From the NCBI GenBank assembly GCA_032718475.1, contig JAUCBJ010006765.1, positions 1 to 52,026 of the forward strand: a stretch of 52,026 nt of DNA, given 5' to 3'. Source of the stretch: Nemertoderma westbladi (taxonomy: Eukaryota; Xenacoelomorpha; Nemertodermatida; Nemertodermatidae). The notes beneath the pieces are model-generated. The model ran no database searches. It had not been told where the DNA came from and was given only the letters and a program-made list of their open reading frames with translations. The position numbers and the translations under genes were made by a program. Positions 37,101 through 47,329 of the stretch are shown piece by piece (the first letter of the stretch is position 1; the number at the start of each line of letters is the position of its first letter).

Positions 37101-40100
37101 ATCATGAAATATTAGCAAACGAAATTCATATGCATACGAAATCGCCGTATGTATGTAGGCCTATAATTTCTGAGACAAATTCAATGGACTGTGAGGAAAT
37201 AATTGACCCCATTACGGAGCCAGAAGTTTCATTGCCCCTACCTAAACCCATACTACCACTACCCGTTGAAGACAATAAAAATGAACTTCAAATCCAAGCG
37301 AAATTCGCCCTCAAGTGCAAGCATGAGGATAATTTAACTGAAAAAGCCGTGACTAACATTCTGAAAGGCGTCCAGGACTTTGTAAGTGATCGGGATCCAG
37401 AATGGGGAAGCACTTTATTTAATTTATTAGGATCTACATACCAGAGACATAAATACTACGTGGAGGAATTTGGACTCGTCGATCCAGTGCAGCTAAGCTT
37501 ACCTAATGGTAACAACTTTTGTTACGTCCCAGTATTAAAACAACTTTATCAATTATTACAAAATGCAGAAGTTTTGAATGAGATAAGTTCGATGTCGATT
37601 ACGAGACAAAACAACTGCGAAACTTTCAAAGATATCGGTAAGTGGTTCCGTTCCAGCTTCAGGTAGGTTGGGAATTCGGCCCCACACCCTATGTCTGTCT
37701 GTCTGTGTGGGTAAATGTTTGAACTTCAATATAGTACGGCTCAGTCTAATTGTAGAAATTGTGGTACAGTAGGCGTGTGTATAAAGTTAGTAGACACAAT
37801 GTTTTGAGAATCCATTTGCTTCATTTTTATGATACAACCCCCCTTTAGACACTCAGGAGGAATTAACAATTACAATATTACAGTACATAACATGTAGCAA
37901 TGTCTCTGAAAGATAATAAAATATTATTCCAAATAGAACTTAATATTGAAAATATTAAAAATGTGGATATTTTACAATTGAAATCCGAATGTTTGTATTA
38001 TATTTAATTTGGTGTTCCGGTTACATTTGCACAAACATCCTAATAAATACTGTAGAACCTAATAAAATAATATACACTTTATGTTAAAGGTGACGGTGAA
38101 TTCTGTAAAGATCATCCACTTGCCAGTTTGGCAATACTTGAAGGGACCGCATTTATTCAATTTCTCCTTTATTATGATGAGGTTGAATTTTGTAACGCAC
38201 TGGGTGCCCATGTTAAAATACATAAACTCGGTTTGTTTTATTGGACTTTATCAAATATTCGCCTGCAATTTAGAGCAAAGACACGTTGCATTTTTCTTTG
38301 TGCGATTGCGAAGTTTGAGGATGTAAAATTATACATGGATGATATTCTCGATAATTTCATAGAATCCATGATACAAATGTCGGAAGGGTACCTAATAAAC
38401 GGAAACAAATACTTTGGTGCTTTAATTTGCTTAATAGCGGATAATCCAGCTTCTACTTTGCTTAGTGGTTTTAAGCAAAGCGCATCGGCGACATCCTTTT
38501 GTAGATCATGCATGATGCAAAAATCGGAGATTGCAAATCTTCGATTCTTCAAGTATGATTCTCTTACTTTGAGGTCAGAAGAAATACACAAAGAGCATGT
38601 AGACGCTGTCACAGAACCCGGTTTATCTCTTACTAAGGCGAGGTCAATTTCAACTACATTGGGTGTTAATGGCCCGAGTCCATTAACAAGGGTACCTTTT
38701 TTTATGATTACAAAGTGTTTCGTCCACGACATTCACCATGATATTCTCGAAGGTGTGGTGGCTGTCGGGATCAAACATTTGCTACAATACCTTATCATTG
38801 ACAAGCGAGTCGTTACAACTAGCGAACTTAATAATTCAATTATTAATTACAATTATACTGAACGGGAAATGGCTGACATACCATCCGCAATAAAAGACTC
38901 ACAATTACGTTCAAATGACCTTTACTCACTTCGGCAAACAGCCATTCAAACTTTTGTTCTGTTAAAAACATTGCCGATTATTTGTGGGTTTTTTTTTACC
39001 GAGAGCAATCGACATTGGGAATGCTTCATGAAGCTATATGACATTGTTGACATTTTGATGTCATTTGAAATAACAATGGAAGATCTGAATTTCCTTCAAT
39101 GGCTTATTGAAACGTATGTCAAACTCGCTGTCAACATATATGGAAGAACGTACCCAAAATTACATTACCTAATGCATCTTGTAGACGACATTTTGCAGTT
39201 TGGCCCACCTCGGGGTCATTGGGCGATGCGGTTTGAAAGTCAACACGGTGTCCTGAAAAAATGGCTTCAACACCAACAAAATTATAAAAACGTCTCACTC
39301 TTTCTAGCCAACCGGCATCAGGAAAATGTATGCTACCAACTAAATGTCAATAAGATTGGATTCTTGTATGAACTTCCAAAAGGTTCAGGAAAAATTGGTC
39401 ATACACAGTCAGAAAATGGATCAAATTGCCAAATGTTAAAAAAACTAAGTTACTACGGACAAACCTATGTTATAAATAAAAGTATAATCGTTCTCCCCTG
39501 TGAACAAGAACCAGCATCAGATAACAACCCTCTTCCATCATTTGGAATTGTGACTCAATTGTTGTTGCAGGATGATAGAGAAGATGCTTGGATTTTCGTC
39601 GAACCCCTTGTAACAGAATCATACCACTCTCATATATCGGCTTATGAAATTTCTAATGATCCTCGCCCGCAAAGTAAAATAATTAAATTATCCCAATGTA
39701 AAAGTGTACCCATTGAACTAAGGCCAAAAAAATATCATGGACATTTTGTGGTTAATAATCACAGGCTTTCAAATAGTGTTCCTTATTGTCCTTAACTGCA
39801 AACTTAAGTGTCAAACTGGTGTCAAACAGGTTAAGACGGTTTTAATGATTAACTACAGGTTTAACCTTTTAATACTATTAAACTATGGGTTTTTTTAATG
39901 ATTAACCGCGGGTTTAATACTATTAAACTATGGGTTTTTGTTCTATAACCAGAGGTTTAAATTAATTTTAGCTTCGGTAAATGACGATTATTTATCCAAA
40001 TTTACCACCGGTTTTTTCATAAATAAAACCGCCAGTTGAACTGAAAATTAAACCCCCAGTTTTCTTAGAAATAAAACTGCCGGTTTCGCAAAAAACCCCC

Positions 40101-43100
40101 GATGAATTTGGTTGCAGATTTACCCGGGGTTTTTTGCGTAAACCGGCAGTTTTTTTAAAAATAACCCGGGTTGTGTTTTTTCAGTGTAGATATTGAGTAA
40201 TGAACTACAAATTATTATGAAACTGAACTACAACACCGGTAAGATATTTAACCTGGCGGATGAATCCCCTGTACAGCGGGTCGTTGCAGAGTAGAGGATG
40301 AGAGGCGACCCGTAGGAGAAACAACTCCAACCCAACCCGTCGGCGCTCGATAAAATCCGGGTCGAAGTTATCCAGAGAAGTTCGCTGGATCACTTGCGAT
40401 ATCTGCAAACATAAAATGTGTTTCAGAACTCTTGCAACTGGTCTTAAAAACCGGTGAAACGGAAATTAGTATTTTGATTATATTTGAGGATAATCTGATT
40501 CAGCCACTTTTCACTTTTCTATTAAATGCTTGAAATAAAACCTGCAATCTGCTGCTCAATAAAACAAACTCACTCACATGCTTCTCGGGCAACGGCGGAA
40601 CTACAATCCACGGGTACATAGCAACCAGGTAGTCCCTTAGCAACACGAAATCGTTGTACCGTCGCCATAACGAAGATGGCTCCTCCCATCCCTCCAATAA
40701 CAAAGTATTGCGCTGCAGAAGATAAACAGATAGTAAGAATATAAAGTCCGGCGGGTTTACAGTTAGTATTCGTTACTCTTCCTCTACTAGGTGGTAGTGT
40801 AGTTGAGAACTGAATCCATTCTTACTAATTTCAGTTTCAGTTTTGATGCTGATAAAATTTCAGTTTCAATTTCAGATTCAAAATATACGATCCCACGTAG
40901 TATAAGCAGTCATTCAAATAATGTCAGTCTCATCGGGGCGGGGTGTCGTGCAGTCACTCACCCAATGGGCCACTCACCCAATGAGTCACTCACCCAATGG
41001 GCCACTCACCCAATAAGTCACTCACCCAATGGGCCACTCACCCAATGAGTCACTCACCCAATGGGCCACTCACCCAATGAGTCACTCACCCAATGGGCCA
41101 CTCACCCAATGGGCCACTCACCCAATGGGCCACTCACCCAATGAGTCACTCACCCAATGGGCCACTCACCCAATAAGTCACTCACCCAATGGGCCACTCA
41201 CCCAATGGGCCACTCACCCAATGAGTCACTCACCCAATGGGCCACTCACCCAATAAGTCACTCACCCAATGGGCCACTCACCCAATGAGTCACTCACCCA
41301 ATGGGCCACTCACCCAATGAGTCACTCACCCAATGGGCCACTCACCCAATGAGTCACTCACCCAATGGGCCACTCACCCAATAAGTCACTCACCCAATGG
41401 GCCACTCACCCAATGAGTCACTCACCCAATGGGCCACTCACCCAATGAGACACTTACCCAATGAGTCACTCACCCAATGAGTCACTCACCCAATGGGCCA
41501 CTCACCCAATGAGACACTTACCCAATGAGTCACTTACCCAATGAGTCACTCACCCAATGAGTCACTCACTCAATGAGTCACTTACCCAATGAGTCACTCA
41601 CCCAATGGGCCACTCACCCAATGAGACACTTACCCAATGAGTCACTCACCCAATGAGTCACTCACCCAATGGGCCACTCACCCAATGAGACACTTACCCA
41701 ATGAGTCACTTACCCAATGAGTCACTCACCCAATGAGTCACTCACTCAATGAGTCACTTACCCAATGAGTCACTCACCCAATGAGTCACTTACCCAATGA
41801 GTCACTCACCCAATGAGTCACTCACCCAATGAGTCACTTACCCAATGAGTCACTCACCAAACAAAAATCCAACGAATCACTTGGTAAATAAAAAAAAGAT
41901 ATCTAAAAGTCCCTAAAACTAAAAATGAGTCATTTTAATATTATTACTGTAATATACACGAAACTGCCTCTTTATAGAGCTATTAGTCCGGTAGATATGC
42001 CGTGTTTTCACTGAACCTCGGATGGGAGTATATAGTAAATACTTTGAGTGATTTTAGCACGACAATTTATTTTGAATCAATAATCCGACTGATGCATAGC
42101 TGGCATCATTGAGTGTCTTGTGGAACTCCCATAACGGTTAAGAAAATTAATTAAATTAATTAAAATTTAAATTGATGAAATGGTATCTTATTAAATTAAT
42201 TGTTAAAAGTAATTTAACAGTACAAAACTTCACCATAGTTAAGATATATCACACTTTGTAATTTGAAACCGGGGCTATTATTCGCATTGGAATAATACTG
42301 AGTAAAACGGTTCTGGAACACTCCCATGTTGGACCGAAAATCGTATTACTTTTGCATATAAATTTATGATCCGGTGTAGAGTTTGGTGACTCTTAGGAAA
42401 ATCCTCAATGATGCCAGTTGGGCATATAAGTGGGATTATAAAGGAAAACAATATTACCTATAAAAATACAAACCTTTAGTTTAGCTTCTACTAGGTAGGC
42501 TGTATACGCATCACTCATCTTTAGAGCGGTACCGTTTCCAGAACGCCGTTCCGCTTCCGACAACCGGATGTCAACTCGACGTAATAGAGAATCTCCGCCG
42601 TCACACTATAATTATTATAAATATAATAATCATGGTAATGTAGATACCGGTATATGCATCATTAAGTCGGTACCGGTAGTTTGACTCTATAGTACTCCAA
42701 AATGCATTGACTCTATGTTTAATATCATTTTCTACATTATTCAGAATGGCGTTTAGATACCATGTAATGTAAATGGTTTTGTGCTGTTACTCTTGTGCCG
42801 TATTCTGCTGCTCTCGAAAACATTTTTACTTCTTTACTATTATTTTATATTGTATTTGTGGCAGCTCAGAGACTGTGAATTTATTGTATCATACCTGAAA
42901 GCGCCTGATTTATAGTTATCCAAAAATAGGAGTCTAAAAATTGCTGCATGCATATACATTCCTCTCATACATTACATTTTTGTTATTGCAAATACCGTAT
43001 TTACTCGAATAAGAGCCCCCCCCCCCCCCCCCCCCGAATAAACGCCCGGCGTTTAATAATATTACAATGTGGGGCGTTAACATTGTTGAGAGTTAACTGA

Positions 43101-44054
43101 TTGTTAAGATTGAAGGTAAATTTAGTAGAGTGTTGAACCGCGGTAATAGGCTGGCTGCATTGTAATAAAGATAATCCTGGTTTTATTTGAACTATTTCAT
43201 TTGTTTAACTTGTTTTCTTGAATTTAACAACATTCTTTATTTAGGGTATTAGATTCAAAATGCTCAAAATCTAGTACATAAACGCCCCCACTCGAACCAC
43301 ACAATTTGGAACATAAACGCCTTCCCCGAAAAAACGCCTCCCTCGAATAAACACCTCCCCAATTGTCAATTTATAGGGCCTAAACTTAAACGCCCAGGCC
43401 CTCTTTTCGAGTAAATACGGTAAAGGCCGCACGCGCACATAGTACGAAAGAGTGCTTGACGTACAGGATTGTCGAGATGAGATCTGGAGTTTCAAATAGG
43501 GATCACAATTCACAATGTTGTATTTGACACGAAATTAAATTTCCAACTTTCAATATTGAAACTTCTATCCATCGAGGTACAAATGGAGCTCCATATCAAT
43601 TTGGTTAGACCTACCTTTATCAGTGCTGCAGTGGGACAGATGGTATAGTATAGTCTACTGTCAATCCACGAGATTTACTTGACAGACATAATTGCACCCT
43701 ATTTTCTTGTATGATGTGATCTAGTACTTTCCTGCTTTATGCTCTGTCAGTCTGTGCTGCTGTGGCTGGTAAAGACAATACCGACCGGTGCTTTTTTCTG
43801 TCATTTTGAGATTGATTCACCATTGACATTGATTGACCGGTGTTATTATTAAACTCTTATCAATATCAATCATAAGCTTGCGACGACGTTGATCTGCTTG
43901 TCACGAACAGACGAACCATTAATTTTAAATAAAATGTTACTTCAGTACTTACTGACTTACCTACCGGTACCTTACACAGTCAGGCGCCAGGCGGAGGACG
44001 CAGCTGAAGCGGACCTACCTGTAATAAATAATCGACTCGATTCGCCTTTGCCAT
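28015..44054 (-). CDS. SNX4: sorting nexin 4 (PX-BAR endosomal sorting protein)
   Basis: Nine exons: 44019-44054 (tentative), 42474-42605, 40578-40712, 40253-40402, 34763-34939, 34058-34191, 33371-33491, 33011-33228, 28015-28177. All phases close; total 421 aa (human about 450, the difference being the N-terminal tail). PX domain at residues about 19-151 with LWRRYNDF (the first Arg of RRY binds PI3P in this family), the proline loop VVPPLPEKH, and DPDFIERRRVGLELFLLRVA. BAR-type coiled coil at about 175-421 with IHSNYGRILAEWSAIE, QSAGHHMDA, and the end GIQVWTNMRNCVDKL, each matching human SNX4. Family role: PI3P-dependent early-endosome binding, tubular recycling (transferrin receptor) and autophagy. 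Introns hold four minisatellites, a LINE piece, two MITEs (one only if exon 1 is correct) and a CACTA transposon, yet the coding exons show no break. Confidence 0.9.
28779..28990 (+). mobile_element. 212-bp MITE with 9-bp target-site duplication (MULE-like)
   Basis: Flanked by GAATTTCTG at 28770-28778 and 28991-28999. Terminal inverted repeats of about 32 bp start GGGTGTAAACGCTACGCCGA and continue with CAGCCGACAACC. No transposase. A 9-bp duplication is typical of Mutator-like elements, so a non-autonomous MULE is the best reading. Sits in SNX4 intron 8. Related sequence occurs at 48556-48667 (termini-like) and about 51685-51745 (interior-like). Confidence 0.8.
29108..29626 (-). mobile_element. 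LINE reverse-transcriptase C-terminal fragment
   Basis: 172 open codons including KILYASPVWPLGRSWKSIED and LFNPDRHKLQISGGLLPPEI, like the segment after the RT palm in non-LTR retrotransposons (YASPVW). The fragment ends where the minisatellite begins at 29632. Incomplete, with no upstream catalytic motif; clade uncertain. Confidence 0.65.
29632..33021 (-). repeat. 31/33-bp minisatellite built from the SNX4 exon 8 end plus its 5' splice site
   Basis: About 105 units. On the minus strand a unit is ATAGAGGCCGG|GTTAGTAACG then AGTTAGAACGTT; 31-bp units lack AT, and a few carry a 6-bp insertion (GTTGTC on plus). The exon 8 end and donor are the first unit, so the array overlaps the CDS by 11 nt. 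Long blocks recur, e.g. around 31740-32160 and 32460-32600. Each unit has a TAG in the exon frame, so use of any later donor would truncate the protein. Confidence 0.95.
33011..33228 (-). CDS. SNX4: SNX4 exon 8, ends inside a minisatellite unit
   Basis: 218 nt from TTTCAG|TTT to GGCCGG|GTTAGT; phase 0 in, phase 2 out. Encodes FDIEQLEANIKSMQYQLDT, SKLLGGETGEQKAFRVR and ELEKHIIEAG. The last 11 nt (ATAGAGGCCGG) are the first unit of the 31/33-bp array. Joining to exon 9 gives IIEAGEFAEKAL, aligned with human NLEGREFVKNAW, which supports this donor. Confidence 0.85.
33371..33491 (-). CDS. SNX4: SNX4 exon 7
   Basis: 121 nt from ATTTAG|G to CTCCAG|GTAATT; phase 2 in, phase 0 out. Encodes FSTGVDEVADDEHLLNDHLK and EYALFADALKAVCTKHEVLQ, aligned residue for residue with human SNX4. 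Confidence 0.88.
33830..34063 (-). repeat. 36-41-bp minisatellite built from the SNX4 exon 6 end plus its 5' splice site
   Basis: Six units. On the minus strand each begins GGACGC|GT(G/A)C and continues to GTGGT.CTTACTTT before the next GGACGC. The first unit is the true exon end, so the array overlaps the CDS by 6 nt. The first unit's intronic part differs most (GTACGTATTTAGTG), the rest are nearly identical. Confidence 0.9.
34058..34191 (-). CDS. SNX4: SNX4 exon 6
   Basis: 134 nt from TTGCAG|AAA to GGACGC|GTACGT, leaving in phase 2. Encodes IHSNYGRILAEWSAIE and MQSAGHHMDA. A second GT 4 bases further would break the frame with exon 7; this donor restores the alignment with human MDVYASSIDD. 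GGACGC|GT is the seed of the adjoining short array. Confidence 0.87.
34228..34706 (-). repeat. 37-bp minisatellite in SNX4 intron 5
   Basis: About 13 units; plus-strand unit is CAGCTCACAAACACCGTGG then CTGTT(C/T)GTTCCTGTAGAA. On the sense (minus) strand each carries TTTGTGAGC and TGTTCTACAG, weakly like a donor and an acceptor. It begins 57 bp past the exon 5 donor and does not copy an exon end. Fills most of a 571-bp intron. Confidence 0.9.
34763..34939 (-). CDS. SNX4: SNX4 exon 5, start of BAR region
   Basis: 59 codons between TTTTAG|GAA and AGATCT|GTGAGT, phase 0. Encodes EANWKECLLSSGYQEK and VLRVKKPHKRLEQLKAYSNE (human EGNWKETVNETGFQLK and FRVKNPDKRFTDLKHYSDE). Confidence 0.88.
35571..36332 (+). 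repeat. left subterminal 38-bp repeats of the CACTA element
   Basis: About 19 units of TAACTGCCAGTTTATCATAG then AACCACATATTTC.AATA, degenerate at the left, nearly identical in the middle. In plant CACTA elements subterminal repeats bind the accessory protein; a similar role here is inference. Confidence 0.88.
36965..39795 (+). CDS. CACTA-type transposase (two exons)
   Basis: Exons 36965-37637 and 38090-39795, joined ATCG|GTAAGT..TTAAAG|GTGAC; phase 1 fits, giving 792 aa (FKDIGDGEFCKDHP across the junction). Residues 18-46 form a C2H2-like finger (C18, C29, H42, H46). The body has ADNPAS (D342), a CRSCM zinc-type motif, VHDIHHDILEGV (D438/D442) and WAMRFESQHGVLKKW (E607), in the order expected of the DDE core in tnp2-like CACTA transposases; the residue assignment is inference. 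No stops or frameshifts. Read without splicing, the second part has no ATG at its start, which supports the intron. Confidence 0.85.
39800..40160 (+). repeat. right subterminal region of the CACTA element
   Basis: Degenerate copies of TATTAAACTATGGGTTTTT and of AAACCGCCAGTT / AAAACTGCCGGTTT, in inverted orientation relative to the left array. No gene. Confidence 0.75.
40253..40402 (-). CDS. SNX4: SNX4 exon 4, end of PX domain
   Basis: 50 codons between TTGCAG|ATA and CGCCAG|GTTAAA, phase 0. Encodes TSLDNFDPDFIERRRVGLEL and FLLRVASHPLLCNDP. The downstream intron carries the CACTA element 67 bp from this donor. Confidence 0.9.
40578..40712 (-). CDS. SNX4: SNX4 exon 3, PI3P-binding part of PX
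   Basis: 45 codons between CTGCAG|CGC and AAGCAT|GTGAGT, phase 0. Encodes SLWRRYNDFVLLRDYL and YPWIVVPPLPEKH. Confidence 0.9.
40954..41859 (-). repeat. 16-bp minisatellite, each unit with GTGAGT on the SNX4 sense strand
   Basis: About 56 units of CACTCACCCAATGAGT or CACTCACCCAATGGGC on plus, often alternating as a 32-bp dimer. On the minus strand a unit reads CATTGGGTGAGTG; later units carry GGGTAAGTG. Both match the 5' splice-site consensus (G|GTGAGT, G|GTAAGT). Lies 240 bp upstream of exon 3 in SNX4 intron 2 and does not touch an exon that I can identify. Confidence 0.92.
42474..42605 (-). CDS. SNX4: SNX4 exon 2, start of PX domain
   Basis: 44 codons between TTATAG|TGT and CTAAAG|GTTTGT, phase 0 at both ends. 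Encodes LLRRVDIRLSEAERRSGNG and MSDAYTAYLVEAKLK, aligning with human LKKIEISVSEAEKRTGRNA / MQETYTAYLIET. Confidence 0.85.
42995..43420. mobile_element. MITE with CCGTATTTACTCGA termini
   Basis: TIRs TACCGTATTTACTCGA and TCGAGTAAATACGGTA; TA at both outer ends fits a TA duplication, as in mariner-type MITEs. The interior is rich in CGAATAAACGCC motifs and a poly-C run at 43016-43035. Non-coding. Confidence 0.72.
44019..44054 (-). CDS. SNX4: SNX4 exon 1 (tentative, 12 codons)
   Basis: ATG at 44054 in a good start context (ACAATGG), then AKANRVDYLLQ, ending phase 0 at TTACAG|GTAGGT, which fits exon 2. Human SNX4 has about 50 mostly low-complexity residues here, so a different or additional first exon is possible. 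Confidence 0.42.
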
Positions 44055-44801
44055 TGTACAGTTGTACGTGTAGGCCTAATGCTGTAATGTAGCACGTGGC
44101 AACGACTCTCTTCTGTCTGTCTGTGATCTCTACCAGTCTACTGCCAGACTGCTGTACAACACAAACACGTCTGCTCTGCACGTCGTCACGCAGTCACTTC
44201 TGATCTGACCTCTTCGTGCGTACCAGCGCAGCGTACCGTTAGTTCTGCAGTTCCACCGGTCTGTTAACGTGTTTCCCGCTAATAGGCTTATTAGGGCTAC
44301 TGTCTGACTGTATTACCGCTGTACCAGATTACAGGATTACGATGTACGACAGTACGAGGATAGACCAAGCAGCCTAGTCAGCTAGTCCCTACTGCCATAC
44401 TGCCATAGCTGCCTAGTCAGCTAGTACTGTAGTCTGGTAGGCCTACTGGCCTAGTACTGTAGTGCTAGAGTTTCTGAGTTTAGCTGTTTAGAGTACATGA
44501 GTAGGCCTATAGCTGTATCGGCCTAATCATGCAATAGCTGTGCCGTGCCTGTCTGCCTGTGCCTGCCTGCCTGGTGCCACTGCCGTGCAGGGGCTGGCGT
44601 GCAGCTTTCATAACATAATGTTTAATAGTTGAGGGTAAAGAAAGCTAAATGTTTATGGCACCCGTACAAATCAATAGAGAAACCAATTACTGGAAAGCTC
44701 AAACTGAAAGTACATAATATGTACAGTATTACCGGTATGTATGTATGTACATTATACGTGCAGCAAACATTTTAGTAAGATGATGAAACTGATAAAATTT
44801 T

Positions 44802-46123
44802 GGGTAAATCTTTTGCGTAGAGGTATAGCCTACATAGAGGCTACATGTAGGTAGGTGTAGCCTACATGTAGATGCACGTGTAGGGTGAATGTAGGTAGGT
44901 GTAGTCCCATAGATATTAATGTAATTTAACATGATAACATGCAGTAACGGGATGCACGGTCGTCAATCCACAATCAGGGATGTAACGGTACTCTCCACGG
45001 TACATCAACGTGCAGACCTGTCTGCTGGCAGACAACAGACGGTTTTACTGTACAGTATAAGCAGCAAACGTTGTTCTGATTTATATGTTTATTAAGTAAC
45101 ATACAGTAACAGTGGACAGTCAACCATGATTGCGGTGACTAAGGACTACCATAACCCTGCCCCCCCTCAGCCCTCTTTATCAACTGTACAGTCACAGGGA
45201 CTTCTACAGTACTTCAGTAATATCAAGTCTACAGTATAGTATTAAATTCTGTACTTGTACTGTATGTCTTGGTCTGGCTTCAAATCATCCAATAAATATC
45301 CATTTAAATATCATGGAAATTATACGACAGTTTACAGTACAAAACATACAGTAGATTAAAACGGCCACAGTAAGCTTTATAAAATGAAGAATACGTATAA
45401 ATCAACATGCGATGTTATCAATATACAGTATTGTAGACATTGAGAATATAGACACATAGGGGTCTAATTAATTCAATTAACAAATATTGTGAACATATAA
45501 TTTAAAGCAATTTGAAAATGGTAGAGTAAATAATATACTGTATAAAAATATATGATTGGATAATTAATAACTCTGAAATATATATTCAGTATTAATCAGG
45601 CGTATACATTATAATCTAAACATTTAAGCAACTGGTAGAATTGCACTAAATCTAATCGGTGGAATCGACACTCAAATTTGGGGAGTCTGAGTCCACAAAA
45701 GCGGTTGGGATATGATAACTCGCTGACTCCGAACGGCAATATCGTGGTTCTTCGCTGGATGCTTTTTAGTGAGATACAGTCAGACAGTAATTCACCGTAG
45801 TCGCATCAACGGGTACCCCCCGTTCGCCGAATACAGTATCGCTCCTCGTTGTGCAGTAGTGGTTTCGGCTTCTATGTCCGTGTATCGGTGTATCCCCCCC
45901 CCCCCCCCCATTCCCATTCGCCGTATTCGCATCTCCTCGAGGTACGGTACCGGTAGTTCAGGACCGGGAAACCCGCGTTCGCCGTAGGCCTATTCATTAT
46001 TGTTGTTTATAAAGACCTACCTACACCTACCTACATTCACCCTACACGTGCATCTACATGTAGGCTACACATACCTACATGAAGCCTCTATGTAGGCTAT
46101 ACCTCTACGCAAAAGATATACCC
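44802..46123. repeat. inverted repeat with 103-bp arms
   Basis: Left arm 44802-44904 starts GGGTAAATCTTTTGCGTAGA; right arm 46021-46123 is its near-perfect reverse complement (CTACGCAAAAGATATACCC at the outer end). Spacer of 1116 bp without a coding region. No target-site duplication found. The arms are rich in GTAGGCTACATGTAG-type palindromes. Confidence 0.8.
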
Positions 46124-46717
46124 GAATCATGGCGTATAAAAACAGTATGGTATGTAAAATAGGTCAAAAGTAGGAGATAAATTTAGGAGATAAATTTACA
46201 TAAGATTAGTTTACACTACGCGTAGGGAAAATAATTACACAGTTTAAGGGTTAAAATAAAATATAAATTTAATTTTAATTTGCATGGATAAGCTAACACT
46301 ACACGATGAAAAAATAAGTGCACAGTTAAAGATTTAAGGGTTAAAATAAAATATAAAATAAAATTAAAATATTCGATAAAATCGTTGTATAGAAACGGTT
46401 TGGTACGTATATAACTGATGTATTTAATTAAATAAAATATAGCCTATGAGTTGGATTATTTGAGAAATAAAATCACAAGTACAGTTGCACCATTTGCTTC
46501 TATTTAAAAATACGAACGATGGGTAGAAATTACTGTATAATGGATACGATGAAAAATAGTTTGATAAGTAAAATAAGATATAGTTACATAAAAACAAGTC
46601 GATAAAGTGAAAAATAAGTATATAAGTAAAATAAGATAAAATGCGATAAAAATAAATATTGATGCGCGACTAAAAAAAGAAAACAATTAAATATAACTAA
46701 TGTGAGTTTGTGGAGAA

Positions 46718-46745
46718 GGGGGGGAGGGGGGGGGGGGGGTGGGGG
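46718..46745 (+). repeat. G-rich run, possible quadruplex
   Basis: 28 bases, all G except one A and one T, at the 3' edge of the LINE remnant. Confidence 0.7.
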
Positions 46746-47232
46746 TCATTGACTGTAAGTCTCGTTATTCGGACCACCAGGAGGGGGTAAACTTGAGCGG
46801 CAAGTTTTTTGTAATGGTTATTGAGTCTCGATTTGAATGCGTTAAGTGAGGGGGGCGGTTACTACAGATTCGGATAAGGCGTTCCAGGGGTCAACGACAC
46901 GGAAATGGAATGTTGCGTTGCGTTGGAGGAGACGTGCTCGAGGTTCCTATAGTTTAAGCGAATGGCCTCGGAGGTTGGTTTCTGCGAGTGTGAGCATATG
47001 TTTCTGAAGTCGACTGAGGTCTGCGCGATCGCGATGCAGTCTGTATTCCAGTGTAGGTAGTCCCAATTCGCGTAGTCTCAGGATAAGTCTTATCTCGCAA
47101 ATCCTTTACTAGTCTAATAATACGAACATAGATCCTGGAATAAAGCCTGATTTTTTCATAATATACTATTCCAATAAAATTTAGACCGAAAAGCTTATCA
47201 TGAGTGTGGTTTTCTATCTTTTTTATGACCAT
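46746..47232 (-). mobile_element. LINE ORF2 C-terminal remnant, frameshifted
   Basis: Minus strand reads LRELGLPTLEYRLHRDRADL, then NLRGHSLKL, a stop, then ATFHFRVVDPWNALSESVV, then after a frame change NAFKSRLNNHY. These are the conserved end motifs of CR1/L2-like ORF2 (GLPTLEYRR, RGHSLKL, RVVNDWNSLP, FKNRLD). At least one stop and one frameshift, so dead. Confidence 0.75.
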
Positions 47233-47329
47233 TATTATTTAATGCGACCTATTGTACCTACATGTACAGTTGTTATACTGTATAATTACAGTATTACTGT
47301 ATTATTGATTTTGTAATTGTTTTGTTATA

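Larger units (their letters stand above)
35338..40186 (+). mobile_element. complete CACTA (CMC/EnSpm-type) DNA transposon
   Basis: 4849 bp between perfect 24-bp terminal inverted repeats: CACTGAAAAAACACAACCCG plus GGTT at the left, its complement at the right, ending CAGTG. Flanked by TA on both sides, consistent with a 2-bp duplication. Encodes an uninterrupted two-exon transposase. Subterminal regions carry many copies of AACTGCCAGTTTA (left) and inverted or variant forms such as AAAACTGCCGGTTT (right). Inserted in SNX4 intron 4, opposite in strand to SNX4. The perfect ends and open frame suggest recent activity. Confidence 0.92.

Noticed and set aside
38238-38732. 164-codon minus-strand frame inside the transposase
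   Set aside because: Antisense shadow of the CACTA transposase.
40803-41256. Plus-strand frames of GHSPNESLTQWATHP repeats
   Set aside because: Translation of the 16-bp minisatellite; no start context or conservation.
43972-44181. 69-codon minus-strand frame as SNX4 N-terminus
   Set aside because: Its frame runs to a stop without a donor that fits exon 2; the overlapping frame starting at 44054 fits better.
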